Notes: a model not told the origin generated them from the sequence alone. Positions 1 to 13,115 are shown, counted from the stretch's first letter. The stretch is 64,000 nucleotides of DNA from Ganoderma boninense (GCA_002900995.3 CM035304.1:479498-543497); one strand, 5' to 3'. Translations and numbers: made by a program.

Positions 1-3000
1 CCTTGCCGCAAGACGTTCAAGTCGGACCGCGCGCACACGCGGCACGTCAACAGCTGCCCGAAGGCATTCGATATCACTCGTCTGGAATCTGTGCGCGCAA
101 AGCGTAAGGCGAAGGAGGCCCTTGAGCGCGCTGCAAAGAAGCATAAGCGGGAGGAGGCCCTTGTAGTGGAAGATTTGGAGCAAAGACAGTTTGAGGGGCG
201 CAGCGACATTGAGGTGCGTCCGTGTTGGCGCATATACCTAGCATTTACTAACCTCCTCCAGCGGGGCCCCCCTCGAGAGCCCACACCTCCACCACGTGAG
301 CCGACTCCTCCGCCGCCGCCCAACCCGGCACATATGAGCAGGTTCCAGCGAGTGCAGCGTGCTCCTCGGAGGCTAGTCGACCACGTTCCAACCTCGCTGG
401 CTGGTCTACCGGCTCATATCCGCCCTCCCACTCCTCCACCTCCGCCAACTCCTCCACCGATCCATCGGCGGTCCCCGACACCCCGCGAAGCAACCCCAGA
501 GCCCCCCGCAGCTGTCCACAGGACCGAGCTGAATGCCTTTGGCATCTACCGCGAGTACACATACAAACCGCAGCACGACCCCGAAGAGCTCAAGACTCTG
601 AAGAACCTTGTCGATCCGGTCGCTTTCCCTCTCATTGCCCCAAGTACTAAGGGACGGCTCCCCTCCGCATTTCGGCGCCAGGATACACCAGCCCGACGTC
701 CAGCTTCGCAGTCCTCGTCTCGGTCCAATTCCACGTCTCGCGCCCCATCTCCCGCTTCCTCACGTTCTGTCAGTCCCCTTCCAGATTCGACGTATGCACC
801 ACTCAAAAATGCCTCCGAGTTCTATCTATTGCACTGGCAGTCGGCCCACGCAGGCTCGACATCTAATATAGCCATCAATTCCTTCGTTCGCGACGTCATC
901 CATGCTCCTGGGTTTTCGCCTTCCCATTTTCCTGCCAACTTCACCATTGAAGGTGCCCGAGACCGGCTAGACAGGGGCCAGATCGACGATACGTACTCCA
1001 CCCCGCTTTCAAGCAAGGACGGTTGGATCAAGACGAGTGTGAAGATCCGCGTGCCAAAGGAAGGCGCCGCACACGCCTCGGAGGATGACGTGCCCGAGTA
1101 CGAGGTCAAGGGTGTCTACGTGCGAGACCTCCTTGCGGTCGTGGAGAACATGTATGGCGGGAGGGCAGCAGAAGATTTTCATTGGGTCCCCCACAAGACG
1201 TACTGGTGTCCTCCCTCAGGTCGGGCGCGCGGCGATGTTCCTTCCATGCTGCCCCAACCCCCTGCAACGGCATCTCCATCCGTTAACACTGTGGCCGCCC
1301 CATCGCGATCGTCTGTTGATAAGACCCAGCAACCCTCGTTGGCCATCTCAGGCGCCTCGGACTCACGTGATCCAGCTTCTTCAACTCCATCTCCCTCACC
1401 CAACGCTCACCATGCCGGACGTTCCAGCTCAGACGTCCGCATCTACACAGACGTTTACAACTCTGACGCGATGATTGACGACGATGCGGCAATGCGAGCC
1501 TCTCCTCGCGATGCGGAGGATCCAGACGACCTCGAGTATGCGCTCGCGCCGCTCCTACTCTACTCGGATTCAACTCATCTCGCCAGCTTCGGGACGGCCT
1601 CGTTATGGCCTGTGTATGTGTACCCTGCAAATCAGTCCAAATACGTGCGTGGGCGTCCATCGTCATTTTCTGCCCACCACGTCGCGTATGTACCATCGGT
1701 ATGCATGCTCTTCCATAAATCATACTCTCCATACTTATCAAAGTTGTTCAGCTCCCTGATGACTTTCAAGATTGGTACATCAGCCAGTATGGAAAGCCTG
1801 CGACAGCGGAAGTGCTCACTTTTGTTAGGAGGGAGCTTTATCAAGCCGTCTGGCTCTTGCTACTCAGCCCAAAAGTTATCACAGCTTTTGAGAAGGGTCA
1901 CAAGATGCGCTGCGGCGACCGCATCATGCGCCGTCTGTTCTTACGGTTCTATGTCCACATTTGTGACTATGTTGAGAAGTACGTGCCTGTTTTTGGCGCT
2001 CCGTGTCCTGCCGCAGCTGACCACGCATTAACAGAATGCTGGCATCGTGTTTGAAATACTTCGCCACCTGCCCGTGCCCGCGCTGCCTAATCTTGAAGGA
2101 CAGGATTGGTGGCATGGGGACAATGTCTGATTTCCACCGGCGCAACAAGCTCCGTGAGGATGGTGTAGATGTGCAATGGCGTATCAGAACAGCTCGTCGT
2201 TGGATATTTGAGCAAGGCACTCCTCTGACGAGTGTGTGGCTGAAGCGGGCCCTTGGCCCATTGTCACTCACTCCAACACGCGTGAGTATCTACGCCTCGT
2301 TCATCTTCGCGAGATCTAACATGATTTACAGAATGCGTTTTCGGTGCGACTTGCAGACAAGGGTTTCAACTTTTATTCCTTGTACGCGCCAGACTTGATG
2401 CATGAGTTCGAGCTCGGCGTCTGGAAGTCGACATTGACCCACCTCGTGCGTCTCCTCCACGCGTTCGGCGGCGACAAGGTTCAGGCCTTCAACGAGCGGC
2501 AAGTGATAATTATTTTTTCTTGTATTGCAACCTAGACTCACCTTCTCATGTCCAGGTATCGCCGAATCCCAACCTTTGGGCGCAATACGATCCGGCGCTT
2601 TGTGAACAACATGGCGGACCTCAAGAAGATGGCTGCTCGCGACTTCGAAGACTCGCTCCAGGTACTTTGTCGCGTCGCATTGATGCGACATTGAGCTTAC
2701 ACTGTTCTAGTGTGCTTCGCCTGTCTTTGACGGCCTCGCCCCTGAAGATGACGACAACGAGGTTATCCAGGACCTTATCTTCGACTACGGTTGCTGGCAT
2801 GCACTTGCTAAGTTACGACTTCAAAGTGACAACACTAACGACCTCGTCAGTGTTGTCACGGTCCTGGCTGCGGCCTCCGTGCGCAGGTTCCAGCGTACAA
2901 CATGCGCTAAGTACACCACGTATGAGCTCCCCAAGGAGAGTGCTGCGCGCGGACGCCGAACAGCTGTGCTTGCGACCCAAGGGAAAGGAAAGGGCTCATC

Positions 3001-4652
3001 AGGCAGGCGGAAAATCAAGAACTTCAATACCACTACGTACAAGTACCATGCGATGTGGGACTACACGTCAACTATCCCTGTTTTTGGGCCGAGCGATATT
3101 TGGTCGACCCTCTACGTGCGTACTCCTTTGAACATCCTCGGCTACCTCACACTGATGGAGACTTTTTCAGGGCGAGCTTGAGCACAAGGTTGTCAAGACA
3201 TTCTACGCCCGGACAAACAAGGTTGATCACGCGGGACAGATTGCCCGCCACGTTCACCTACAGGGCAAGCTCAATCACCTTGCACACCGTGTCCGCGAAG
3301 CGCAGCAGTCCCAGCCATTGCGCCCTCGCCCTCGCCCTCGTCAGAAAAAACAACACTCGCCTGAACGCACAGGCAATCCTGCTGATCGATATCATATCGC
3401 TGAATCTCAGCGGCACTATGACGACCTCATCGAGTTTATGCATGAGCGGCGGGATGACCCGGCCTACCAGGTATTTTTTTCTGCATCTTGCCTACGGTTT
3501 TCTTGACCATCACCACTCCTAGATGTTTATTTCGTGCCTTCGCGCTCACATCTTATCTCGCATAGAAGGTGTCGAATTCGATGGTATTGACCCCGAGTAC
3601 GAACGCGACCGGCGCGACCATGTCACTTTTCTCAGCAACCGCATCTACCACCATCACACCCTTCGCGTCAACTACACAACTTACGATATGCAGCGCTCTC
3701 AAGACATCATCAATCCGGACTCCCACCCCGACATTATGGTGCTCGCCCACGAGGACAGCGACCTCGTGAACCCTCATCCATACTGGTACGCGCGCACAGT
3801 GCGCATCTTCCATGTCAACGCCAGCTTCGTCGACCCCGTCACACGGCACCGTTCAGCGCCCCAGCGCTATGATGTCCTTTTCATTCGCTGGTTCGGGCTA
3901 GATCTGGACACGCCGTTTGGATTCCAAGTCAAGCACCACCCTCGCATCGGTTTCGTCCCCTTCCATACTGGCGGCGCGTTTGGGTTCCTTGACCCTTCAC
4001 TCGTCATCCGCGGCTCCCACATCTGTCCTGTCTTCCGGTATGGCTACACAGATGAGCTGCTTGGCAAGTCGAGTGCTCGGGACGGCCAGAATCATTACGA
4101 GCGGGCGGAGAATCATAACAAGGATTTCCAGTTTTACGTCGTGAACATGTATGCTGTTCTCTTTTTTTTCATCATTTTACTCATTTCATATTTTTCAGGT
4201 TTGTAGACCGTGACATGTTCATGCGATACCTTGGTGGTGGTGTTGGGCACATGGGCATTGGCGCGGAGGTATCAGTTGCATTTGATGATGAGGAACTCGA
4301 CTGGCAAGATATGGACTCAGACATCGAGGAGCTTCCGGACGATGACACCATTGCACCTGATGCAGTCATTATCTCTTCGGAGGAGGATGTCATCCGCCTC
4401 GCTCGCGGCGGTGGCGCAGCAGCGGCTCGCGAGGATGCCGCCGAGCGTGACCGTGAGGATGCTGCGGAGCGCGACTGCGATGATGACACCGGGCGTGATC
4501 ATGACGGGGAAGGATCTGATGATGACAGGGCGGACTGCCACGAGGGCTCTGATGAGGAGGGTGGGAGTGAGGATGGCCCGGACGGTGACGACGATGGTGA
4601 GCACGACGACGATGACGAGGAGTATGGCGTGCACGGTTACGCGCCCCCTTAG
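1..4652 (+). CDS. Plavaka-type (CACTA superfamily) transposase, 5' partial
   Basis: The gene is cut by the left window edge. I model ten exons: 1-213, 262-1698, 1752-1978, 2035-2281, 2332-2498, 2556-2661, 2711-3115, 3171-3470, 3523-4148 and 4199-4652. They join in frame to 1,393 codons with no internal stop. What is seen, in order: a C2H2-like finger remnant (C-x12-H-x5... pattern at the start), a Pro-rich linker, the block YSDSTHLASFGTASLWPVY, a CPCPRC zinc knuckle, PDLMHEFELGVWK, a GELEHKVVKTFYARTNK block, and a long Asp/Glu-rich tail. These blocks and their order are those of basidiomycete Plavaka transposases, which are DDE-type cut-and-paste enzymes. The fifth intron (2499-2555) needs a GC-AG splice (donor GCAAGT) to keep frame. 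The first intron (48 nt) is itself open, so it can be mistaken for coding. The intact frame suggests a recently active copy. Start codon not visible. Confidence 0.9.
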
Positions 4653-4991
4653 GACGACCTTTCCTAGATTGTATTCATCGCACCTATGTTTTACTACTTC
4701 AAGAATATTAGATACGCTGCGAGCGACTGCATATCTTGAGGTAGTTCGAACTCCGTGGGTATCTCGGTGCCGAGCTCTTTAATGAGAGGTCCCATGAATT
4801 TGAGCGTCGTAGGGGGTTTAGTATTGACATTCTACATCTCGGAAATTCATGAGTATGTACAACACTCAAAATCCATGCCGTTGGATGCTGACTCCCGCCC
4901 TGCCAGGCCGAGGGAATGCAACAGCAAGGTGATGCATTGCAAATCTCGCCCTTCCCGTTATAGTATGCATTTCCCGCCAGACGTGGTAGTG
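1..4991 (+). mobile_element. Plavaka/CACTA DNA transposon, left end outside the window
   Basis: The body is the transposase gene. A candidate right terminus is TAGTG at 4987-4991, the complement of the CACTA end typical of this superfamily. The stretch just inside it has GC-rich submotifs (CGGGAAATGCAT and GGGAAGGGCGAG on the complement). Sequence shared with contig 3 begins only about 25 bases further right, as expected if the element is a haplotype-specific insertion. The left terminus and target-site duplication cannot be seen, so the boundary is an inference. Confidence 0.45.
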
Positions 4992-5014
4992 CCATGGCCA
5001 CGGGTTAGCCCTTT

Positions 5015-7652
5015 TGCTGATGTGCGACACAGCACCAGACCGCCGACGCTCTCCAGATTCCACCAGCACGCATACTGACTCCGATACCTCGCGACCACAG
5101 GAAACGCACCACCAAGTAGACTCCTGCCGGTGCGACGCTCATGTCTCCGTCAGCAGCCCTCACGTCCCTTGCGTCGCAGGATCCGGACATGCGCTCGCAC
5201 GCCATGTTGCATCCCGACGGGGGTACACCGATGTCGATCGACGTCAAGAAGAAGGACCGAAAGTAGACCCAAGGACGGCGTCGTTCCGCAGTTTCCGGCA
5301 GGGACGCGAGGGGAGATCTGACGGGCAGTGTGCTCGGACGTCGATTTCCTCCTGCGGTCCGTGCACACCCTTGGCTTGGCTCTAACCAGGTTGTTTGGTC
5401 AAGACGCAACCAGGAGGAGTGTCGGGACAAGTTCGAGGCAACGAGGGAGACGCAAGAGGAGGGGATGGGATGGCAGAACAGCGGCCATGGATAGTTATGA
5501 TGTCCGGTGTCGGATCGTCGTCCCGACGTCCTTGCTTGCCTGTCTCGCACCGCCCCTCCACGCACGAGAACGCCTTCTCGTCAAGGCTAGTGCAAATGAA
5601 TGACATTTTTACACTGCCGCATTACTTGAGCCCATCCAAGATGTCGCCAGGTGAGGGGGCACCGGCTCGACTTGACGCGATGGTGGGCCGTGGCGGTCTT
5701 AGTGGACGCGCTCCCCGGCCGCGATCGCAGCACCGAAGGATGAGGGGCGTACGTGATGGATTGTATTGAGAGGCCTGTGATGACGACGACAGGTGGTCGG
5801 CAATCGATGATCATCGGCGCTGGCATCGGTATTCTCAATAGAAGTGGCGACCAAGGGAGAGGACCGGCGGGCGAGGATACAGATGCGCTGCCGAGACGGT
5901 GATCGCGGTCCAAGTGAGCAGCGTATAGGCCGGCCGCGATATACGCGTAACGGGTGGTAGATAAGGGGGGTAGGGGTACTTACAGGGCGTGGTATGCTTT
6001 CGCATGGCACGGGCACGAGGTTGAGGCGAACTTGTGACAGGGTAAGGCCGCGATTCAAGCGACGACCATGCACAGAAAGGTCCTTTTCTACGGAATGCTA
6101 CTCACCTGGAAACGAGTCGGCTTTCCCGTGCATGGTCTCCGCCGCCACTACAAACCACCGATCGCTGCAGTACGAGACCGATGCTCCCGGGCTGGATCCG
6201 TGGAGGAGACAGGTCGTAGTGACTGGATGGACTTGAGGACCCCGTACTTGCTACATGCAGGCGATGTGTCATGGATGCATAGGGTTGGGAGCTGTGACCG
6301 CAGAGAACACCTAGAAGAGGTCTGAGTCAACGTTGTAGGACTAGCGGTGCTGTGTCGTTCAGGGCTGCTTTGAGAGGCTTGACCAGCGGGAGACCACCGG
6401 CGAGCCTGTGCAGAGTGAATGATATACAGTACCAGAGGACAGAAGACAAAGCTCTCAGAGAATGCTAGAGAACGACCGACGACAAGCATTGGAGCCTCAG
6501 AATCGCTGGCGCCGAGCGTCTCCGTAAGTTTGGTGTTATTTGTTCCGGTTACGTCGCGAGCGCCTGCGCTTAGCTGTCAGAATCTGTCCCTGCTCCCCGT
6601 CGACGGCCATTCCGGCCTGTACCCTCCTGCTAACTACCGTCCGATTGCTGCAGGGGATCTCTTGTATCTTGAGTTATTTGTTTATGGATACTAGCACATC
6701 TGAGCTCTCTGATGCATCTCAATCGTCGACGCGCAGTGGAGCCTGGCACGGTCCCCCTAAGACTCCCGCTCAGGCTCTGCAAGGTCCATGTCTTTAGACT
6801 GACATGCGAGCTTCGACATGTTTTTCAACCACACGTATGTGTGTCCTCATTTTTCTATCATGTGCCTACCACCCTTCGCACTCAAATTCTTCATTATCCG
6901 ACTCAATTTTACTCAGGCTTTGGCTGACAAGCGACCCGGTTACTCTGCGTTAGGCTTTGGTTGTGTCCCCACCTGCGGGACATTACGGGACACCCAAGGA
7001 GATCATCACAGGCCCTCGGTGGCTCGTTCATGGAAACCAGCTCACGATCACTGACTTGTTCAAGTATAAAGCCCCGCTGATACGTAGAACGCCCGACTCA
7101 AGCTCCCCGAAGCCTGTCGCACCCTCTCCGTGATGCAGAGTAGCGGGGAAATACAGCGTCCTCCATATGCACTGTCCTTGCAGAAACCCAGAGGAAATAT
7201 GGTGGCATGATGGTCCCGTATATATATTCAAGCGGGCCAGGAGGATGGGACCGTGGTTTCAAAGCGTGAGTATTCTAGTACCGGTCTTTTTTGACCAGAC
7301 ACCAGTTGGAAGTTTTTGCAACGTGACTGCGCGCGGTTTCAGGACAATCCCATCGGACAAGCATCGAACTGAGGGACCAGCTTCTCCAAGACACACAGTA
7401 CAGCATGAATGCTGTTACAGCTCCTCTGCTCCAGTGCTTTCTTCCAGTGGACTCAGACGCCACCCCCGCCCCATCCCCGTACACGCGTGCGGATGTACAC
7501 TTCAACGGTGCTCACGGTTCAACGCATCCATCCGTATTCCGTCTCCGCCAGTTCTCCGCCTGCTCCGACACATCTCGCGGGCTGCGCCTTCCCGCTAATT
7601 CTGGGCCCCTCCCCTATCAGCGCGACGGCACCCACACCGACGGCCCACCCCT
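5015..7652. other. Non-coding part of the duplicated block
   Basis: No gene could be supported here. Open frames differ in length and phase between this copy and 48755-51380 even where the DNA is well conserved, which argues against coding. The stretch 5830-6070 is very similar in both copies, including a GTAAGT-like site near 5980, but I cannot place it in a gene. Confidence 0.5.
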
Positions 7653-8173
7653 CATCAGTAATTCCCCGAGAATCTGAAAGTCTGAAACGTCTGACGCCTG
7701 AGCGCTTATCTGGTCAATACCTGACTACGACTCTCTCTCGGTCTACTCCCAACCATGTATCCCTCGCGAGGCTACGCTTTCAACATTAATTTAATTGCAT
7801 CGCCCTCCAAAACATTCCAGGAGCTCGCGAGAACGACGCGCAGCCGGGATCGATCTGAAGACTTACCTGAAGGCCGGCACCGTCGTCGACAGCGTCCGCC
7901 GCCGTTCCCAACAGTTGCAGCGCCTATGCGCCACTTTCGTGATCGGGGGGCTATCGAGGATATCCGGGACCGTATGTTGGTGCTTTCGCAGGGGTCCTTT
8001 GCGTGGCCACTTCAATGTAAGTGCCATTTTTCAAAATGTCTGACGGAGGGTTTTGAATGTCTGGCGTCTGACTGTCTGACGCGTCTGAAATTGTCTGAAA
8101 GGCGTCTGACAGCGTCTGAAATGTCTGAATCAGACATTTCAGACCCCGTCAGATTTTCAATAAATTACTGATG
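7653..8173. mobile_element. 521-bp TIR element (MITE, hAT-like), absent from the contig 3 copy
   Basis: The ends are the perfect 11-bp inverted repeat CATCAGTAATT / AATTACTGATG. Both subterminal regions are packed with GTCTGA motifs, densest at 8036-8150. There is no transposase frame. At the matching place in contig 3 (about 51381-51386, CCTCATGTCG) the whole insert is missing. CCTCAT occurs on both sides of the insert, and an imperfect 8-bp target duplication (CCCCTCAT / GGCCTCAT) is possible. The TIR style and the multiple short subterminal motifs suggest a non-autonomous hAT-type element. The superfamily assignment is an inference. Confidence 0.7.
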
Positions 8174-9115
8174 GCCTCATGTCGTGCATGTCTCTGCGAC
8201 CACTTTATCTTCGGCCTTCGCCCTCCAAGCGCATGCTCCGGAGCACAAGGTCTCCTTTTCTCCCCCCCCCCCCCCAACTTCGTCGATGCACAGCCCTGAG
8301 TGGAGATCATGATGCACGCGGACAGTATGAACTTCGAATATTCAATCGTGTCGCGGTCAGGCGCCAGGCTTACGACACGGACGTCCTGCCCCTCGCGCCC
8401 TCCTTCCCACATTCAATCGCGATATCGATGAGGAGGCGGTACTGGCGCGATATGGTGTACAGAGAAGAAGGACTGGCGGACCGAGGCAGTGTCGTGGGCG
8501 AGCCTCAGGCCGCGCGCAGGCGGATATGGGCGGCATCCTCAGCCTCTGGGCGCATGGGTGACAGGATTCCTGGGTGACTGCACGTCAGGGGTAGAGGGAT
8601 GCGCGTTTTTGAGCTCACGGGCATCGTGGAAGCCTGCGCTTTGTGCGTATATAGACACCAATGTCTGTTTTGCTGCTCTCACAGCTGAGTCGGTGCGTGG
8701 CGGAGAGGGCGCCGTGTCCCCATGATGAACGTCACCGGACAGATATTGCCAGCGAAGAGTGCACCTATTTGGCTTGGTGCTCAGCATGAAATTCGGGACA
8801 CGTGTGGAGCTTGACAGGGACGAGCACTGGTACAGCCGGCACAGCAGCCAACAGCCTGGGTGGTCCAGGAGTTGGGAGTTGCGTAGCAAGGGCGATGCTC
8901 TACCCCGGCCCGGTAATGCGGGTGGAACTCTTCTGTGAGGAAAACTATAGTACTGCTGAACTCTGAACAAGGTTTTCTTCCGCATAATTAACGCAGCCGT
9001 TACTTGAGATCGACAGGCGATAACAAGCACGCCCCGAGTGAGGCATTCACCCTCAGCCCATTGCTCCCCTACTCTATCTTGTCCCTTGACCTATCTCTCG
9101 TCATTCCTAACCTGC
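8174..9115. other. Upstream flank of F-box gene copy A
   Basis: No gene is supported. The flank is shared with copy D (51380-52328). In weaker form it also precedes copies B and C (for example about 45270-45420 resembles 8420-8540), so the ancestral duplication unit included several hundred bases of 5' flank. A run of 13 C lies near 8263-8275. Confidence 0.6.
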
Positions 9116-10772
9116 ATGGACGAAACAATCCTTCCTTATGTCAACGTGGAGCACTCGATGTCGCCATCCTTCCATATCCCCACCGAGGTCTGCGAAAACA
9201 TCATCGATATGCTGTTCTCCCACGACAGTACAGAAACGCTCCAGGACATTGCTACCCTCCACAGCTGCGCTCTCGTCTGCGGGGATTGGCGCATTCGCTC
9301 CCAGAGGATGCTCTTCTACAAAGTGCAGCTTTCAGACACCACATCCTTCCGCCGCCTCTCCACGATCCTTGATGACGCACACCATCTCCGCGACTACGTG
9401 TACCAGGTTGAACTCGCTGGATACCACCTACACAACACCACAAGCATTTTCGCACTGTTTCCTGCCGTCTTCGCAGGAAAGCTCCCCAACCTCTTTCGAA
9501 TAGACATAGTGCACTTTTCGGAGTCTGAAGAGACACCGTTCCCCAAGATATTGGGCGCACCGAAGGCCAAGGCTCTCCCGTACATCCCTCTGCATCCCCG
9601 CTTCCGGGCATTCCTCTCTGCCTTCACAGCTATGTCCACACTGTACCTCGTAGATACCACATTCCGCACCTTTAGCGAATTCGCACGGATGATCCACGGC
9701 CTCCCGAGATTGAAGAATCTCGCATGCCAATCCGTCAACTGGATCGCCCCGGGCGGCTCTCACCCCCGGCGCTGATTTCACGCTGATGCAGCCTGAATGG
9801 GCGGCCGTCGGTAAAGACACCCTTCCCCCATTTTGCCGCCGAAAATTCAACAACTAGTGGTATGTTCCGTGACTATTATGATCGCCATGTAGCCTGGTGA
9901 TCATTCTGTTTTCATTTTCAGCTTTTCAACATCGCCGAGTATGGGCCAAGAAGACTGACACGGACGCGTGGACCGCTCCTGGCGTGGTTGTCTCTAGCAA
10001 TTCCTCTGTCGAGTGAACTCGACCAGCTAGCGTCTGGTATGTGTCGCGCCATTCTTCCGTAACTGTGTCATTGAAAGTGACACAACATTTTCCCCGTGTC
10101 ACGGTGGACAGGCGGTGGCATCAACTTGGGCTCGTGCACTGGACTCCACAGATTGTCACTCTATCTTACTCCCCAGTTCTCGATGGATGCACATGGCGAG
10201 TTTGTCTCAGAGCTGCTTGCCTCGTGGAAATCACGAAATTCGCATTCGACTTTAAAATTTGTTCGGGTCCCTGACTCAAAGACCACTCGCACTCGTCAAC
10301 GCTTTCTAGAGGTTCTGCGTGGTCTCGGAACTGTCACCGAGGCACAGTTTTGGACACCTGAAGAGCCACCTCACTCAGGTAAAGTCCAGGACTGTCAGAG
10401 GGTGAATTGTCTGTTGGAGGTTGAAATCCACGAGTGGGAGGCACAGCGAAAGTGGTGGATGGACCATTTGGGGAGCTGCTTCCCGACGTGGTCGAAGGCG
10501 GGAAAACTGAAGTTGATCATCTGTACACGTGAGTACACGTTCCGGGGTGATATTATCGGCTCGGGCTTACATTTTAACTCGCAGCGCAGAACGCACATCA
10601 GGACTGGGCTGACGAGGAGAAACCTCTACAGTCAGATGCTGCTGCTCCATCTCAGGTTGAAGAGGCCGAGTCTAGTTCCTTATCCAAGGTAACGTTGATT
10701 CCACATTTTTACAGCGGTGGCATCCGGCTCAGATTACAAATTCCACCCCGCCAGGATGCTCCTTCGGCCTAG
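9116..10772 (+). pseudogene. F-box-like gene, copy A (frame-disrupted allele of copy D)
   Basis: This is almost identical to the intact copy D at 52329-53999 and has the same five-exon layout. It is broken in three ways. An extra C in the CACCCCCGG run near 9765 shifts the frame at about residue 219. A further change sits near 9830 (ATTTTGCCGCC against ATTTGCGCC in copy D). The last exon reads GCC TAG where copy D reads GCC CAG, which ends the protein six codons early. The lesions are mostly homopolymer indels, so they may be consensus errors of a low-coverage haplotig and not real inactivation. The N-terminal F-box-like segment starts at IPTEVCENIIDML. Confidence 0.8.
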
Positions 10773-12538
10773 AAAACTGAACCCATTTAGGACAACATTT
10801 CGCGGAGGTTCACGCAACCGCGCCTTGCAACGGCCATCGCCACTCCCCTATATGATGCTCGATCTCGCTGTCTGCGCGAGGCGAGCAGTCTGTACACTCT
10901 CATTCTCAAGCCTGTTCTGGTGTCCAAGAGCATGTTTACCATCACGAATAACAAACACAACGACTCGCGAAATGTTTCCTGGCCTTCCTCGTCCAGTGTC
11001 TTCGTCTCGGGCACATAACCTTGTCATTCCTCGTTCCATGTCCTCGCCTACATTCTCGCTACTCTCCCTAGGCTCCTTCATCCCGCGTCCCGCCCCGCTG
11101 AAACACTCACGCGCTCCACTTCCTGGTCCATCGTTACCAACGCGCGTGCTGCCCCGATCAAGCCCTTCTACTCCTCCGCAAAAGTCGACCACGACCCGGG
11201 CAGGCCGCGCCGCCGACTACTACCGCCCATGCATGCACCACGATCCCGAAGAGAGCACTCAGGGCCTTCCCTCAACGTAGCTCCTCGCGCCCCGCGCCCC
11301 ACCCGAGCGAAGGCTGCATCCGCCGCTCACCGCTCAGCATCCATCCGTGGACGTGCAGCAAAGCGGCAGCGGCCTCCACCAGCACCTCACGACCGAGCAG
11401 CGCCCCCCACTCTCCTTCGCCCACAGTCTTCTGCGACGTCGACGTCACAGTCGGCGCCGGCACCCTGCGTACCAGACCCCAGCGACTGCGCGCACTGGGC
11501 CCGGAGTCGAGCTCGTGCGCGGGTCAACGTTGACGTCGTCGAATCTCGCGACTAGTACTCCTGGCCCTAGTCGACTATTATCGGCCCTACGCTCGCCCTT
11601 CGAGACCGTCTGCGATGCGGTCAGATGTAGAGCGTCGTGTCATGCTCGCGTTGGCTCCCGCTGCGCGTTACCGCCCCTCCTTCAAGTTCCGGCGTGGTTC
11701 ACAGTCGGGGACTCGGAGAGCACAGGCAATACCCGTTCTTGTTCTGGTCAAGCCAGTGAGGAGCTTTCTGAGCGGGACGACGCTGTGCGATGAGATCTAG
11801 AGAAGCGATAGGGTGAGTGGGCAGTCGCGAGTGCGGAGAGCAAAGTCGAAGAGGGTGAGGATGAACACGAAGGAGAGGAAGAAGACCGTGGAGCGGCTGC
11901 AGCTAGATGCACTCCGCACGCGCGGTAGACATACATATATCAGGACTGCATGCATTCCCTTCCCTATATGAGCGAATTGTTTTTGTTTCATTATTTATCT
12001 TCCACATTGTCAACGCGACGGGCGGCCTGCACGACTCGCGGATGTTCTCTAAACATCGCGGGTACGGCGGAGTTGACAATGGAGCATGGCACTTCTGGAG
12101 CCCCGAAATATACACTCACCTTCGGTCGCAACTAAGCATCGCATCGCGACCTGCGGATGCACATACCGTGACACCCACATGCGTGCACCCGATCACCGAG
12201 ATATGTGCAAGCGCGAGCCTGTCTTCGCATTGACCAAGGTCGATCGACCACGCACATCTGGACAGGCAACCACAGTCCGCAGACAAAGACAAAGACGAAT
12301 CGACAGCTAGGCGAAGCAGTTATTCCAGGCGTAAGCTAATATCGTCCGTGGTACACTGACAGCGTACGCGCGGTAAATCAGTAAAAAGAATCGTCAAGAC
12401 GCGACAGCACTGGCACACAGCGCGTGTTCGTCGAGCCAAAAAGTCCGTCCTTTTCACGACAACCTCTCGCCCCCCCCCCAGTCGTTCGAACGTCCACGGA
12501 ACGGAAGACACAAGGTCCATAAGTCACGCCGCCCGCGC
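10773..12538. other. Intergenic, no supportable gene
   Basis: Corresponds to 54000-55669 in contig 3. Pro/Ser/Arg-rich open frames occur in several phases, but their lengths are not conserved between the two copies. I see no domain, splice pattern or RNA gene. Confidence 0.5.
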
Positions 12539-13115
12539 TTAGCGCAGCCAGGCGACAGCTTGGACGAGGCCGAGCGGCGACGAGGCCCGACGTGCTGCGA
12601 CCATCGCGCGTTCTAGAGCCGTGCCCGTCGCTACCGACCCGGTCGCCGCCGGCGTGCCGTACCAGTACCTGTGCCGTGGCCGACCCAGAGCCGCGCCGGA
12701 CGTGCCGCTGGCGGGGGAGATGCTCGTCCCGACGACGGTGCCGGACGGCGGGAGGCCCGTGGCGGGGATGGACCCGGAGAGCGTGCTCGAGGCGGAGCCC
12801 GAGGGGACGACGGCCGACGCGGAGCTGCTGGCGGTGATGAGGGTGTCGCTACTCGCTGTGGGCGCGGAGCCGGAGGCTGGGATCGAGACGGGGGGCACGG
12901 AGAGGGGCGCGCTGCTCGACGCGGTGGGGACGGCGATCGAGGTTTCGCTCAGGGAGACTGCGGGATGCGTGCGTTAGCGAATGAGAACAAGAGAGAGGAG
13001 CAAATACGCGTACGTGATGGGACCGTAGCCACCGACGAGAGCTGTTGTGGGCCGCGGCGACGCTCGTGAAGGCGACGGCGAGGGAGAGGACGACGAGCTT
13101 GGTGTTGGCAACCAT
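12539..13115 (-). pseudogene. Ser/Thr-rich GPI-anchored protein gene, frame-disrupted copy
   Basis: This matches the intact gene at 55670-56241. The start codon is at 13115 and encodes a signal peptide (MVANTKLVVLSLAVAFTSVAAA). One G is missing in the run after residue 22 (GTGGGCC against GTGGGGCC), which breaks the frame. Further indels scramble the C-terminal tail. The Gly-Thr repeat present in the contig 3 copy is largely missing here. Sequencing error and true decay cannot be told apart from the window alone. Confidence 0.7.

Noticed and set aside
5005..6073. Possible genes in the conserved part of the duplicated block
   Set aside because: Frames differ between two copies that are otherwise very similar, which is not expected for coding DNA.
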